A stretch of DNA of 64,000 nt from Cellvibrio mixtus subsp. mixtus J3-8 (GCF_000766945.1 NZ_KN266208.1:36604-100603), one strand, 5' to 3'; shown: positions 26,932-37,039, counted from the first letter of the stretch. Numbers and translations are program-made. Notes: generated by a model not told the origin, from the letters alone.

Positions 26932-29352
26932 ATGAATCTTTTCGCTCACCGTTCCACGTTTGTATTTTTATTCTCATGCCTTTTAATCACTTTGTCGATT
27001 TCCGCGTTTGCTAACAGAGAAATCGTTAATGCCATTCAGGAAAAGCCCGTATTATCCGCAAAAGACCTTAAACCATCATCGACATCCGGCAAATCGAACG
27101 ATCCGCTTACGGGTTTTGGTCATGGCCGATTTTTTGGCAAAAATGGCACGACTTTCGAGCCAACACCTGAATCAATTTACGAAGTGCAGAATTATTACCT
27201 GACTAAAAGCGCATCCAAAAACCAAAAAGCACTGGTTACCCTAAAGAAGAAAAAAACACTCATTTACGAAATGGTCAGTGACAAAATTCTCGCTAACGCT
27301 TTATACCTGGACGAACTTCTTACGCTTTCAGGAAAAACGGAAGATGTTGTGTTATTGGGGACGCTTGATGGTTTGCGTCGCTACTATATTGAACATTTTG
27401 CCAAACTCGCTTTCCGAAATGAGGCCGGTATTTTTAGCAAAGGAATTCATCCGGATATTGCCCGCAAACTGGAAGAAGGCGGCATCACCGTATTTTTAAA
27501 AACCAACGCTTCCGGCGATGAATATATCAAAGAGTGCAAGGACGCGGGCGTTCCTATTCCACCACCGATGTATGCCAAGCCGTGGGAAAATCGAGGCGTT
27601 TTTAGCAACGAATTTATCGACGAAGGAAGCTTTGCCGATCTTTGGTTTTATGAAAGCCGCAATCCCGAAGGTGCCTGCCTCGCATTGCCGCGTTATAGCT
27701 CGGCCAGTGCAAAAACGGCAAATGTTTTGGGCTTAATTTGTGTTGGAAAAAAAACCAGCAAGGCCTGTTTTTGGGACAACCCTAATAGTGAGAAATTCGT
27801 GCGCGATGTTCCGGTTAGCATCGAGAAATTTCTGGGCGGAGCAGCGTTGGCTTCAAATGGTCAAGGCACCTGTACAGCTTGTCATGCAGGTGAAAACCCT
27901 TTTGTTGTACATCCAGACAAAGCGCCCTTCGCAGGCTTAAGTTTTAAATTAATGCCTGACAATTGGCACGACCCTTTGGTACACCCCAGTTGGCCACAAA
28001 ACCCCGGGCCGACTTCCGTTCTCAATACAATCAATTCACAAAATCGCTGCGATTCCTGCCATCAACAAGGTGGGGCCGGACGTTTTCCCGATGTGAGTGA
28101 TGCAGGAATCGCGCAATACTGCTCCGTGGTTTTAGAACAATCGGTTTTTGGTGGAGCCAAGCGCACTATGCCGCAAGGCCTTGGATCAATATGGGGTTAT
28201 TTCGATCACATTGATGCACTCCTTTCGTTGTGTTACGGCAAATCTGTAGGGTTAGATCCAATTCCCGATGACGAGAAACACATATCGCCGCCGATTATTA
28301 TCGAGCCCTTATACGGTTGCGCCACGCAATTAGCGGTGAAAGGCACACTGCTGGATGCAAAAGTTTCGGTGTTTATCAATGGTGCTTTTATCGATGCAAA
28401 AATTTCGCGCAGCCCAAGCTTGCTGGAATTCGATGTGCCCGCACTGGTTCCTGGCGATGTGGTAACAGCAACACAGGAATTTAACGGCGCGTTGTCAGAT
28501 CCATCAGACCCCGCAACTGTTCGCGATCACAAAGTGGATTTCCCCACTGGATTGCCGAAACCCGATATTGATCCAAAACTTATTTATCAATGTGGAAACA
28601 CGATTGCAGTTAAACATGTGCCCGGAGCAAAACTAACTGTTTTTGTAAATGGAACAGATCCACGTTCACGTAATACCAGCACCGGTTGGAGTGGAATTTT
28701 TCCCGGGAAATATCCGTTTGACCTTGGAGACAAGTTTACGGCAAGCATCGAATTATGCGGTGATTCAAGCCCCTTGTCGGATATTCAAACAGCAGTTGCA
28801 GCACCAGGTACAGTCAACGCACCAACGTTTGCTCCGCCGCAAACGTATGTTGGCCAGGAATTAATTAATATTACTGACATCCTGCACGGGAGCTGGCTCG
28901 AAGTTGGAGAATCCGGCACTGGCGGTTTTGGCCAATTTTCTACTCCCATTTCCTGGCATAACGAATATGATTTTGCGACTCCACTTGGAGGCCCACTTGC
29001 CGCTGGCCAGCACCTTAACGTACAGCAGGCGTTATGCGATAAGGGCAAGCCAACTGAAACGCCTCCAGCTAAAGGATGCGAAGATATTCCCGCCCCCAGG
29101 ATACGCATTCCACTGGAAGGTGAAAATTACGTAGTCGTAACAGAGGCTGTTGCCGGAGCAAGGATTCACGTTTTTGATTCCAGTAATATTGAACTGGGCG
29201 ATGGTAGCGGCAATGTAATTGCGTTAAACCGCGCTTTGATTTTTGGTGAGACCATTACCGTTACGCAGTCGATAGGAAAATGCAAAGGCAAATACGGCTA
29301 TAACGTAAAAGTAAGGCGTATAGAACGTGATAAACGCAATAGTAAAGGTTAG
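26932..29352 (+). CDS. Secreted two-haem c-type protein with C-terminal repeats
   Basis: An 806-residue exported protein I cannot assign to a named family. The signal peptide is clear (LFSCLLITLSISAFA, about residues 1-27). Two haem c motifs are present: CTACH at 314-318 and CDSCH at 373-377. The N-terminal 300 residues show no recognised domain. From about residue 455 to the end come at least three Ig-like repeats with shared pattern (C..xxAVKGTLLDAKVSVFING, then AVKHVPGAKLTVFVNG, then VTEAVAGARIHVFDSS). The haems suggest periplasmic or surface electron transfer or a redox enzyme. It is a single-gene unit: GAGGG upstream, strong terminator downstream. Confidence 0.8.
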   Translation: MNLFAHRSTFVFLFSCLLITLSISAFANREIVNAIQEKPVLSAKDLKPSSTSGKSNDPLTGFGHGRFFGKNGTTFEPTPESIYEVQNYYLTKSASKNQKALVTLKKKKTLIYEMVSDKILANALYLDELLTLSGKTEDVVLLGTLDGLRRYYIEHFAKLAFRNEAGIFSKGIHPDIARKLEEGGITVFLKTNASGDEYIKECKDAGVPIPPPMYAKPWENRGVFSNEFIDEGSFADLWFYESRNPEGACLALPRYSSASAKTANVLGLICVGKKTSKACFWDNPNSEKFVRDVPVSIEKFLGGAALASNGQGTCTACHAGENPFVVHPDKAPFAGLSFKLMPDNWHDPLVHPSWPQNPGPTSVLNTINSQNRCDSCHQQGGAGRFPDVSDAGIAQYCSVVLEQSVFGGAKRTMPQGLGSIWGYFDHIDALLSLCYGKSVGLDPIPDDEKHISPPIIIEPLYGCATQLAVKGTLLDAKVSVFINGAFIDAKISRSPSLLEFDVPALVPGDVVTATQEFNGALSDPSDPATVRDHKVDFPTGLPKPDIDPKLIYQCGNTIAVKHVPGAKLTVFVNGTDPRSRNTSTGWSGIFPGKYPFDLGDKFTASIELCGDSSPLSDIQTAVAAPGTVNAPTFAPPQTYVGQELINITDILHGSWLEVGESGTGGFGQFSTPISWHNEYDFATPLGGPLAAGQHLNVQQALCDKGKPTETPPAKGCEDIPAPRIRIPLEGENYVVVTEAVAGARIHVFDSSNIELGDGSGNVIALNRALIFGETITVTQSIGKCKGKYGYNVKVRRIERDKRNSKG

Positions 29353-29371
29353 GTTTTACCAGGTGAAATAA

Positions 29372-29400
29372 AAATTGCCCCCGAACGGGGGCAATTTTTT
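29372..29400 (+). terminator. Strong rho-independent terminator
   Basis: AAATTGCCCCCG and CGGGGGCAATTT pair in a long GC-rich stem with a small loop, ending in a run of T. It follows the two-haem gene by 19 bp. Confidence 0.92.
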
Positions 29401-29583
29401 AAACGATTGTGAATTTTCTATAAAATTCAAATTATTAAGTAAGCCGTGCTCTCAAAATAACAGAGCAATATAGAAACAATTAAAGATACTTCTAATATTT
29501 TTTCATCAACTCTGATTGCGCGCGAGCCGCTTGAACGGAAAAGCCCCTGCAAACTTCATCGACAAGCCTTGCTTTTCTTTTTT

Positions 29584-30048
29584 TCAATATTCCTGCCAAT
29601 CACCATCGACTTTGAGCAACTCGTAAATACGCGCAATAATTCCATTCAAACCATTATTGCGCGATGGGGTTAAATGTTTTTCCAACCCCAGTAATTGCAA
29701 ACTGGCGACCAAATCCAGTCCCGCCAACTCTGTCCGGGTTTTATTGTTCACTTGTACCAGCAACAACGCAGCAAGGCCTTTGATGACGCTGCTATCTGCG
29801 TCGAAAGCAAAAGATAATTTTCCTGCACGTTGCGAGCAAGTCAACCATACTGGTAATTCACAACCGCGAATTAAATTATCCGCTGTGCGAATTTCCGGTT
29901 TGGGTGACAATAACTTTCCCCACTGGATAATTAATTTGTATTGTTGTTGCCAATTGTCTGCAGCGAGCAACCGGGTCATAGAGATGGAAGATAAATCGTC
30001 TTGCATAGTGGATTCTGCATCAGTTTCATAGCGCCGGGATGCGGACAT
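29584..30048 (-). CDS. csdE: Sulfur acceptor protein CsdE (SufE family)
   Basis: A 154-residue SufE-like protein that takes persulfide sulfur from a cysteine desulfurase on its active-site cysteine, here in RGCELPVWL (compare GCENRVWL of E. coli CsdE). C-terminal LTPSRNNGLNGIIARI is typical. Nearby tcdA (CsdL) supports CsdE rather than SufE; csdA is not in the window. The start could be ATG 30048 or 30006; neither has a strong ribosome site. Confidence 0.85.
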   Translation of the reverse strand: MSASRRYETDAESTMQDDLSSISMTRLLAADNWQQQYKLIIQWGKLLSPKPEIRTADNLIRGCELPVWLTCSQRAGKLSFAFDADSSVIKGLAALLLVQVNNKTRTELAGLDLVASLQLLGLEKHLTPSRNNGLNGIIARIYELLKVDGDWQEY

Positions 30049-30265
30049 TAAACGCGGCTACGAGCCGGTTGGCAATCGAAAAAATAACAGAATAGGTGCT
30101 TATCTTTATTTAACTTTACCTGCTGTCACTCTGGCAGCAGAAGGATCAACGAGTAGAATACAGACAGATCTGCAACAACAAGAATTGCAGGCATACTTGC
30201 CACTACCCGGTCTCTCGTGTTTTTTTACTAAAACCAATAATCGTTGAACATCCGACGAGGGATTT

Positions 30266-31426
30266 ATGAAACCAGTTTTTCGCTGCGCAATATTGATTGC
30301 ATGTGGTTGGTTATTATCAGCCTGTAGCCAGACACCGCCAAAAGATTCAGTTATTGCACAAACTCCGGCACCTGCAACAACAACTGATTCGGTAAAAGTC
30401 ATTGCCTATTACATGGGGGATGGCTCGGACCTGGGGCGCTACAACTTCAACCAACTTACCCATATTATTTACAGTTTCCTGCATTTAAACGGCAATCAAT
30501 TAAGTTTTGATTCCACCAAAGACCAGGAAGCCATGCGCAAGTTAGTCGCGCTGAAAAAAACCTATCCCCATTTAAAAGTATTGTTGTCACTTGGCGGCTG
30601 GGGCGGTTGCGAAACCTGTTCAGACACCTTTAATTCTGCCGCTAATCGCAAGGTATTTGCGCAGTCCACGTTGAAAATTATCCAGGAATACAACGCTGAT
30701 GGTATTGACCTGGATTGGGAATATCCCACCATTGAGGGTTACCCCGGCCATAAGTTTGCGCCCCATGACCGCGTTAATTTCAGCGAGCTGGTGCGCGAAT
30801 TGCGCAATACCCTGGGCGATAAATATGAATTAAGTTTCGCAGCAGGCGGGTTTGATAAGTTCCTGGAAACTGCAGTGGATTGGCAAACCATTATGCCGCT
30901 GCTGAATAACGTCAACCTGATGAGTTACGACATAGTAAACGGCGCTACGCCGCACACTGGCCATCACACCGCGCTTTACTCCACCCCGCAACAAAAAGAC
31001 TCCACGGATAACGCCGTCCAAAAGTTGCTGAGCCTGGGTGTGGCACCGGAAAAAATCGTGATTGGTACCGCCTTTTACGCACGTAGCTGGAAAAACGTCA
31101 GCATGGCTAATAATGGCCTTTACCAGGCCGGCACTCATATTGATGGCGCTGACTATAAAGAGTTTCCCCAGCGCTATGCGCCGACAGCGGGATTTACCTA
31201 TTATTGGGATGATGTCGCTAAAGCACCTTACGCCTACAATCCGCATCAGAAAATATTCGCCACATTTGATGACAGGAAATCAATGGGTGAAAAAGTTAGC
31301 TATCTGCGCAAACACAAATTGGGTGGGATTATGTTCTGGCAGTTGCCGCATGACACCGACAACAATGGTCTGCTGGATAGCATCCATCAAAATTTGAAAA
31401 ATCCTGAAAATGTCATAAAACACTGA
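30266..31426 (+). CDS. GH18 chitinase lipoprotein
   Basis: A 386-residue GH18 enzyme expected to cleave chitin or chito-oligosaccharides with retention through substrate assistance. The active-site motif DGIDLDWE spans residues 145-152 with catalytic Glu152; the second strand motif KVLLSLGGWGG and MSYDI are also present. The lipobox LLSAC places acylated Cys20 on the membrane, so the enzyme is anchored, probably outer membrane, and has no carbohydrate-binding module. GAGG lies upstream of the ATG. Its product, GlcNAc oligomers, feeds the nag pathway encoded at the right end. Confidence 0.93.
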   Translation: MKPVFRCAILIACGWLLSACSQTPPKDSVIAQTPAPATTTDSVKVIAYYMGDGSDLGRYNFNQLTHIIYSFLHLNGNQLSFDSTKDQEAMRKLVALKKTYPHLKVLLSLGGWGGCETCSDTFNSAANRKVFAQSTLKIIQEYNADGIDLDWEYPTIEGYPGHKFAPHDRVNFSELVRELRNTLGDKYELSFAAGGFDKFLETAVDWQTIMPLLNNVNLMSYDIVNGATPHTGHHTALYSTPQQKDSTDNAVQKLLSLGVAPEKIVIGTAFYARSWKNVSMANNGLYQAGTHIDGADYKEFPQRYAPTAGFTYYWDDVAKAPYAYNPHQKIFATFDDRKSMGEKVSYLRKHKLGGIMFWQLPHDTDNNGLLDSIHQNLKNPENVIKH

Positions 31427-31674
31427 TGACAACGTTGGTCAAGTTGACTATTTGATAACAGGTAGTCAGCTTGTCCACTCCCGGATGTGTTACTTTTTAC
31501 TACCCGAACTTCCCTGAACTTACTACCAACTGCACAAATCCTGCATCAATCCCCCTGGAAACATCAGATAAAAGTTATAAAAAGCTAATTATTTCTAACT
31601 GCTTGCATGACGCTCTTTGAGCAGGGAAAAAACTATGCTTTACTAGTTCACAACATACTTACTGCGGTTGATCA

Positions 31675-33015
31675 ATGACGATGGCCATCCAGCAAGAAAT
31701 AACAAAAGCGCGGCTGCTTGGATTACTGATTCTTATCACTCTCCTATTATTGCTACTGCAATACTATGGCCCACAGAAAACGCTGGTACTGGGAACCGAT
31801 GCCGGCGTGCGCATAGAGACCATTGATGACCGTGGTAACGGCGGTGCTTCCATCGCCCATTTAACCCGGGACGGTGAGCGTTTTATTCTGGATTGCGATA
31901 TTGTTGCTTCCAGTTACACCTGGCCTTACTGCGAAATCAGTTTTATTTTGACCGATGATGTTACTGGCCGCGGTATTGATCTGAGTACCTTTACTGAGGT
32001 GGAGTTGCACATCCACTATTCCCAACCACAAGACTTTGGTATTCGTTTTCAGTTAGTCAATTTCAATCCAGCGTATGCTAATCCCGGCGATACTAATTCA
32101 CAGAAATATAACGCCATTGAACTTTACGATACCCATATTCGCTACCCGCAATTAATTGAACTGAGCCATATGCAGGTACCCACCTGGTGGTTAAGCCAGG
32201 GGAAAATCCCGCCTGATTATTGGGGGCCGGAATTTGATGATGTACGCGGAGTGCAAATTGCGACCGGCGAGCGTGTAACTCCTGGTAAATACCAAATGAT
32301 CATTGAACACGTAGAGTTTCGCGGAAAATATATTAGCGACCATCAATTATTATTAGTACTGGTGAGCATTTGGACCGCCCTGGGATTGATTTATTTTGTT
32401 AACACCTTGCGCAAAGCCAAACTGGAATTACAAAGCAACAAGCAACGCCAAATGCAGTTGGAATCGTTGAATAAATTATTGAATCAGGAACAACAAAAAC
32501 TGGAAGAGCGCCTGGCGCGTGATCCGCTAACCGGGGTATTGAACCGCGAAGGATTAGCACCAGTGTTCCAGCAATTAAACCCGGATGGCACACAGGCATT
32601 GCTGTCGTTAATTTTTATCGACATCGATCACTTTAAACGAATCAATGATCAGTATGGCCACAATGTTGGCGACCAGGTACTGCTGGTATTTGCCCAATCA
32701 CTTAGCGCCAATACGCGTGGGCACGATTTACTGGCACGCTGGGGCGGTGAAGAATTTGTACTTGCCTGCCCTGATACCAATATTGAAAATGCACTGGGGC
32801 TTGCTGAAAAATTACGTCGTTGTATTGAAGAAACAGAATGGCCCAAGGGATTGAAAGTCACTGCCAGCTTTGGTGTTGCACAACAAATGGAAGGTGAATC
32901 ACCCACTGATTTTATTGGTCGCGCCGATAAAGCACTCTATGTCGCCAAAGCCCAGGGGCGCAATTGTGTACGCAGCTCGCAACAACCGCCAGCGCAACTC
33001 ATTGCCGTGAAATAA
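31675..33015 (+). CDS. Membrane diguanylate cyclase (GGEEF)
   Basis: A 446-residue enzyme making cyclic-di-GMP from two GTP. It has a membrane helix at about 14-32, a periplasmic beta-rich domain (about 35-222) resembling a jelly-roll ligand-binding fold, a second helix at about 224-242, a coiled-coil linker and a GGEEF domain with RWGGEEFVLA. The product-inhibition site RxxD (RGHD) sits five residues before GGEEF. The gene follows the chitinase by about 250 bp on the same strand, with its own ATG at 31675. Confidence 0.93.
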   Translation: MTMAIQQEITKARLLGLLILITLLLLLLQYYGPQKTLVLGTDAGVRIETIDDRGNGGASIAHLTRDGERFILDCDIVASSYTWPYCEISFILTDDVTGRGIDLSTFTEVELHIHYSQPQDFGIRFQLVNFNPAYANPGDTNSQKYNAIELYDTHIRYPQLIELSHMQVPTWWLSQGKIPPDYWGPEFDDVRGVQIATGERVTPGKYQMIIEHVEFRGKYISDHQLLLVLVSIWTALGLIYFVNTLRKAKLELQSNKQRQMQLESLNKLLNQEQQKLEERLARDPLTGVLNREGLAPVFQQLNPDGTQALLSLIFIDIDHFKRINDQYGHNVGDQVLLVFAQSLSANTRGHDLLARWGGEEFVLACPDTNIENALGLAEKLRRCIEETEWPKGLKVTASFGVAQQMEGESPTDFIGRADKALYVAKAQGRNCVRSSQQPPAQLIAVK

Positions 33016-33040
33016 TCCTGCTTGATAATTCCTTCGATAA

Positions 33041-33841
33041 TTAAAAAATGCCAAATAAGCGGCGGTTGTTCTCCCAAACAACCGCCGTTATTGTTTCCGG
33101 GCTTTCATTGCGCAATTCCGCAAACAGTTGCGCAATACGCGGTAAGTTTTCCGGGCTATTGCGCTGCCCCTGCTCACCACTCAGCGGCATATCAGGCGCA
33201 TCGGTTTCCAACAACACTGATTCAAGTGGCACGCGCGCAAATGTGCTGCGTGTTTTTTGCGCGCGCCCATAGCTGATTGTGCCGCCTGCCCCCAAATAAA
33301 ATCCCAAATTAATTAATTGCATCGCTGTTTCATAACTGCCACTAAATGCATGTACCACACCGCCATACAACGGCGGATTTTTTTTGCAATGGGCAATCAA
33401 TTCGTTATGGGTTTTAACACTGTGGACAATCAAGGGAAGGTGGAATTGATTGGCCAGGTCAATATGCCAATCGAGTAAATCCAATTGCCGGGAGATAGGG
33501 ACATCTATATTTTTATCCAACCCCGCCTCACCGATAGCAATGCAGCGCGGTTGTTCGTTTGCTTTATCCTCATCCAATAATAACGACATCTGATATGCGT
33601 AAAACTGTAGCGCCAATGGATCTGTAGCAGTTTTATCAATCCACCAGGGATGGATGCCTAACGCAAAATAGCAGCCGGAGAGTTGCCGGCTCAACGCCTG
33701 CGCTGCCGGCCATTGCACCGGTCCAACACCCGGTATTAACAAGCCCTGAACCCCCAGCGTCATTGCGTGTTGCCATAATTGCATGCGGTCCGCATCAAAT
33801 TCGGTAAAGTCGAAGTGGCAATGGCTGTCAAAAAATGGCAT
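33041..33841 (-). CDS. TatD-family metal-dependent hydrolase
   Basis: A 266-residue TIM-barrel DNase of the TatD family (YjjV subgroup by appearance). Metal ligands are in place: DSHCHFD at the start, GEAGLD, LIVHSVKTHNE, HAFSGS and ETDAPDMPL. It probably acts on damaged DNA or RNA in quality control. It is divergent from the next hydrolase by 42 bp. Confidence 0.9.
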   Translation of the reverse strand: MPFFDSHCHFDFTEFDADRMQLWQHAMTLGVQGLLIPGVGPVQWPAAQALSRQLSGCYFALGIHPWWIDKTATDPLALQFYAYQMSLLLDEDKANEQPRCIAIGEAGLDKNIDVPISRQLDLLDWHIDLANQFHLPLIVHSVKTHNELIAHCKKNPPLYGGVVHAFSGSYETAMQLINLGFYLGAGGTISYGRAQKTRSTFARVPLESVLLETDAPDMPLSGEQGQRNSPENLPRIAQLFAELRNESPETITAVVWENNRRLFGIF

Positions 33842-33883
33842 TTGCGGCTACCCTGTCCTGGTTTCTTTCTGCACATTGTCATT

Positions 33884-34714
33884 ATGCACTTTATATATCG
33901 ATTTTTTCCCCAGTGGCAATTATTTGCCAGCGTTCAGTTATTTATAGCCCTGGTTGCCGGGCTTTGCTCGCCACTTGCGCAAGCGGATACTGCCGCCCAG
34001 GCACAAAACAGGGAATGTGTGATTTTATTGCATGGATTGGCACGTACCAGTAAATCCATGCAGCCGCTCGCTGATGCGCTGACATCTGCCAATTACATTG
34101 TTGTAAACCAGGACTACCCTTCCCGAAAATTTCCGATCGCCGAATTAGCTATGCTGGCAATTCCACAAGCACTCAGTATTTGCAGGCAACAATCACTAGC
34201 GCCTATTCATTTTATTACCCATTCACTGGGGGGTATTTTATTGCGGCATTATTTGAGCATAAACACCATTCCGGAGTTAGGGCGTGTCGTTATGTTCGCT
34301 CCGCCCAACAAAGGCAGCCAGGTAGTTGATAAATTAAAAAATGTTCCCGGTTTTATGTGGATGAATGGCCCTGCCGGACAAGAACTGGGAACCAATCTGC
34401 AAAGCGTTCCCCTGCAACTTGGACCGGTAACGTTTGACCTGGGGATTATTGCCGGTACCCGCAGTATTAATTGGATACTTTCCCTGTATTTGCCCAATCC
34501 GGATGATGGAAAAGTTTCAGTGGAAAATACCAAGGTGGAAGGCATGCACGATTTTATCGCGCTGCCGATATCCCATCCTTTTATCATGAAAGACAAAACC
34601 AGCATTCGCCAAAGCTTGCATTATTTACAGCAGGGCCATTTTCTTCACGATGAAGATATTCGTGAAGAACAGCAGGGTGAGAAAATCCCCGCAAAAAAAC
34701 TAACAGCAAAATAA
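33884..34714 (+). CDS. Secreted alpha/beta hydrolase (lipase-like)
   Basis: A protein of about 276 residues with a signal peptide ending near PLAQA, the oxyanion strand CVILLHGLARTS and the nucleophile elbow THSLGG. ATG 33884 is chosen since earlier in-frame codons overlap the divergent TatD gene and would bury the signal peptide. No lid or calcium motif is seen; esterase or lipase activity in the periplasm is the likely role. It is 17 bp from the next hydrolase gene, so the two form an operon. Confidence 0.82.
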   Translation: MHFIYRFFPQWQLFASVQLFIALVAGLCSPLAQADTAAQAQNRECVILLHGLARTSKSMQPLADALTSANYIVVNQDYPSRKFPIAELAMLAIPQALSICRQQSLAPIHFITHSLGGILLRHYLSINTIPELGRVVMFAPPNKGSQVVDKLKNVPGFMWMNGPAGQELGTNLQSVPLQLGPVTFDLGIIAGTRSINWILSLYLPNPDDGKVSVENTKVEGMHDFIALPISHPFIMKDKTSIRQSLHYLQQGHFLHDEDIREEQQGEKIPAKKLTAK

Positions 34715-34731
34715 ATTGATGGAAATTCCTT

Positions 34732-36216
34732 ATGCGCGATGGAGTGGTTGCTTTATATATTCAACGCATTTTATTAATAACCAGTTGTTGCCTGGTATTG
34801 GCTGGTTGCAGCACATTAAAAAGCGCAAAGCCATGGCATCGCATTATTCTCGATGAGGAATTTTCCCGTGCTGATTTAAAACCGGGTTACACCTGGGCAG
34901 ATTATCTCGCGCAAGAGGATCGATTATTTGCGCAATTGAAAACCGTGATTGCCGAAAACCCGCGCGAAGATGCATATCGCTATCAATTAAATTCACCGCT
35001 TAACTCGCTCAACCATATTCAGAATAATCAAGCACTCAACGCCGGCAACGCAAACACGGTTAAAAACTGGAATCGCAGTTTTGTATTAAAACCAAAAAAA
35101 ATACGCGGTGGCATAGTAATGCTGCACGGACTGAGCGATTCACCTTACTCAGTGCGCAGCCTTGCACTGCATTTCCAGCAGCAAGGATTTTACGTTATTG
35201 CCGCGCGCTTGCCCGGACACGGCACACTGCCCAGCGGTTTATTGAATGTGCAATGGGAAGATTGGGCTGCTGTTACCGAATTGGCAATGCGCGAGTTACA
35301 AAAGCAACTGGCAGGCAACGATAATATTTATTTTATTGGTTATTCAACCGGTGCCGCACTGGCTGTGGATTACACGTTGAGCGCGCAGCTCGATAAAAAA
35401 TTACCACGCCCTAAAAAACTGGTTCTGCTTTCACCTATGTTTGGTGTAAGCAAATTTGCAGTGCTGAGCAAAGGTGTGGATTTAATCGGCCATATTCCCT
35501 TGTTAAGCTCCGAGCGTTGGCTGAGCAAACAACATGAATATAATCCCTTTAAATATAATTCATTTACAGTAAATGCCGGCTGGCAAGCGCGCAGCCTGAC
35601 GATGCACCTTCACCAAAAAATAGCCTCCACCAAAAGGAAAAATGGCCTGCAATCATTGCCACCGATGTTAGGCTTCCAATCGATCATGGATTCATCAGTG
35701 AGTACACCTGCCGTTGAACATTTTTTTGCACAGGAATTACCTTCGCACAACAATGAACTGGTGGTTTTTGATATCAACCGCAACCACAATTATTTTCCCA
35801 TCACACGCACGGCAAGCATTGAATTATTTGCCACACTTTTTAACGCTGGCCCGGCACCTTACAATCTGACCAGAATCGGCAACAGCAATACCAGCACCCA
35901 TTACGTCAGCGAATGGCGCCGCCCGGCGGGCACCACACAAGAACAAGAAACCCTATTACCGTTGGAATTTCCACACGGAATTTTCTCCCTCTCGCACATC
36001 GCCATTCCCTTCCCCGTCAACGATCCCACTTATGGGCTCGAACCGGACGATAACGAATTCTACGGGATACGTTTAGGCAACCTGAATTTTCGCGGCGAAA
36101 GAAATACCCTGGCAATTGCGGCTGACACTAATCAACGGCTGAATGCAAATCCGTTTTATAGTTATATGGAAAGGAAGATTGAGGAATGGCTGGAAGTATC
36201 ACCACTTCCTGAATGA
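34732..36216 (+). CDS. Alpha/beta hydrolase lipoprotein
   Basis: A 494-residue protein with a lipobox (LVLAGC, acylated Cys26), an alpha/beta hydrolase core with MLHGLSDSPYS and the nucleophile motif GYSTGAAL, and a carboxyl region of about 150 residues that is not recognised. HNYFPITR near residue 355 could hold the catalytic His. GGAA precedes ATG 34732 just after the first hydrolase. Substrate unknown; co-transcription suggests related lipid or ester substrates. Confidence 0.78.
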   Translation: MRDGVVALYIQRILLITSCCLVLAGCSTLKSAKPWHRIILDEEFSRADLKPGYTWADYLAQEDRLFAQLKTVIAENPREDAYRYQLNSPLNSLNHIQNNQALNAGNANTVKNWNRSFVLKPKKIRGGIVMLHGLSDSPYSVRSLALHFQQQGFYVIAARLPGHGTLPSGLLNVQWEDWAAVTELAMRELQKQLAGNDNIYFIGYSTGAALAVDYTLSAQLDKKLPRPKKLVLLSPMFGVSKFAVLSKGVDLIGHIPLLSSERWLSKQHEYNPFKYNSFTVNAGWQARSLTMHLHQKIASTKRKNGLQSLPPMLGFQSIMDSSVSTPAVEHFFAQELPSHNNELVVFDINRNHNYFPITRTASIELFATLFNAGPAPYNLTRIGNSNTSTHYVSEWRRPAGTTQEQETLLPLEFPHGIFSLSHIAIPFPVNDPTYGLEPDDNEFYGIRLGNLNFRGERNTLAIAADTNQRLNANPFYSYMERKIEEWLEVSPLPE

Positions 36217-36271
36217 TTTAGCGGAAATAACTTGCGCACTGACGCAAGCAAGTTATTTCCGTTAATGAGCG

Positions 36272-36970
36272 TTACACTAACCTGCGGCGCAACACCAAAC
36301 CAAACAGCCCTAGCAACAACAATGCAATTGAACCCGGCTCAGGAACGTTCACAGAGGGTGATATAATTTTCAAAGAATCAAATTTGAAAAAAGTTGCACG
36401 GGTATCTGAAAAAACCACATTTCCATCCACGTCAGTTCGATGGGAACCATAGGTGAATGCACCAAAAGAGCTGCCCAAAATAGCGGAGTCTGAAGTATTG
36501 ATATCTAAATTATCGAGCGACAAATTAGTAATCCAATTCACACCTCGAAATAAAATACCCAGCTGAATACCGGTATATTTCCATGAATAGCCCGACGAAC
36601 TCCAGGCACTGTCATAAGCGGTATTTTCATTCAGCCATAGATAATCCTGGTTGGTATCTGCGTAGGAATTATCGTAAACATCTACAAAATCAGTGCCGGT
36701 CGTTACGAGCCCGCTGTTGTAGTCACTACTTACCATTCCACTTGCAGAAAACGCATAGTGCCCAACTGAATTAGCGTTTTCCCACACCTTACCTGATGAT
36801 TTGGATAAGTCGATTGTAAAAGCACCATCCACTTTACTTCCAATGTCAGGACCCCATCCACCGTTATAATGACTGGAAACAGTACCGGAATATTCAATGG
36901 TGACTATCCCTGCGTTAGCAGTCAGTGAAACCCCTAAAAAAACCAAGCCAGAAAACAACTTTTTAATCAT
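36272..36970 (-). CDS. PEP-CTERM sorting domain protein
   Basis: A 232-residue secreted protein with signal peptide (LVFLGVSLTANA) and a C-terminal sorting tag: VPEPGSIALLLLGLFGLVLRRR, that is PEP motif, hydrophobic helix, arginine-rich tail. Such tags are recognised by an exosortase (EpsH), which must be encoded elsewhere. The body is beta-rich with many Ser, Gly, Asn. AGGA precedes ATG 36970. Confidence 0.9.
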   Translation of the reverse strand: MIKKLFSGLVFLGVSLTANAGIVTIEYSGTVSSHYNGGWGPDIGSKVDGAFTIDLSKSSGKVWENANSVGHYAFSASGMVSSDYNSGLVTTGTDFVDVYDNSYADTNQDYLWLNENTAYDSAWSSSGYSWKYTGIQLGILFRGVNWITNLSLDNLDINTSDSAILGSSFGAFTYGSHRTDVDGNVVFSDTRATFFKFDSLKIISPSVNVPEPGSIALLLLGLFGLVLRRRLV

Positions 36971-37027
36971 ATTTTTTCCTTTTGTATTTTGCTAAACACA
37001 ACCGAACTGGTTGCGCCGCGTAATGTA

Positions 37028-37039
37028 CCGAAATTTCGG
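37028..37039. promoter_or_regulatory. Palindrome CCGAAATTTCGG
   Basis: A perfect 12-bp palindrome lies in the divergent spacer, 58 bp upstream of the PEP-CTERM gene and 151 bp upstream of the GGEEF gene. It has the size of a dimeric regulator operator; unassigned. Confidence 0.4.

Noticed and set aside
31440-31473. Hairpin CAAGTTGACTA/TAGTCAGCTTG after the chitinase gene
   Set aside because: Good stem but a 12-nt loop and no T-run; not listed as a terminator.
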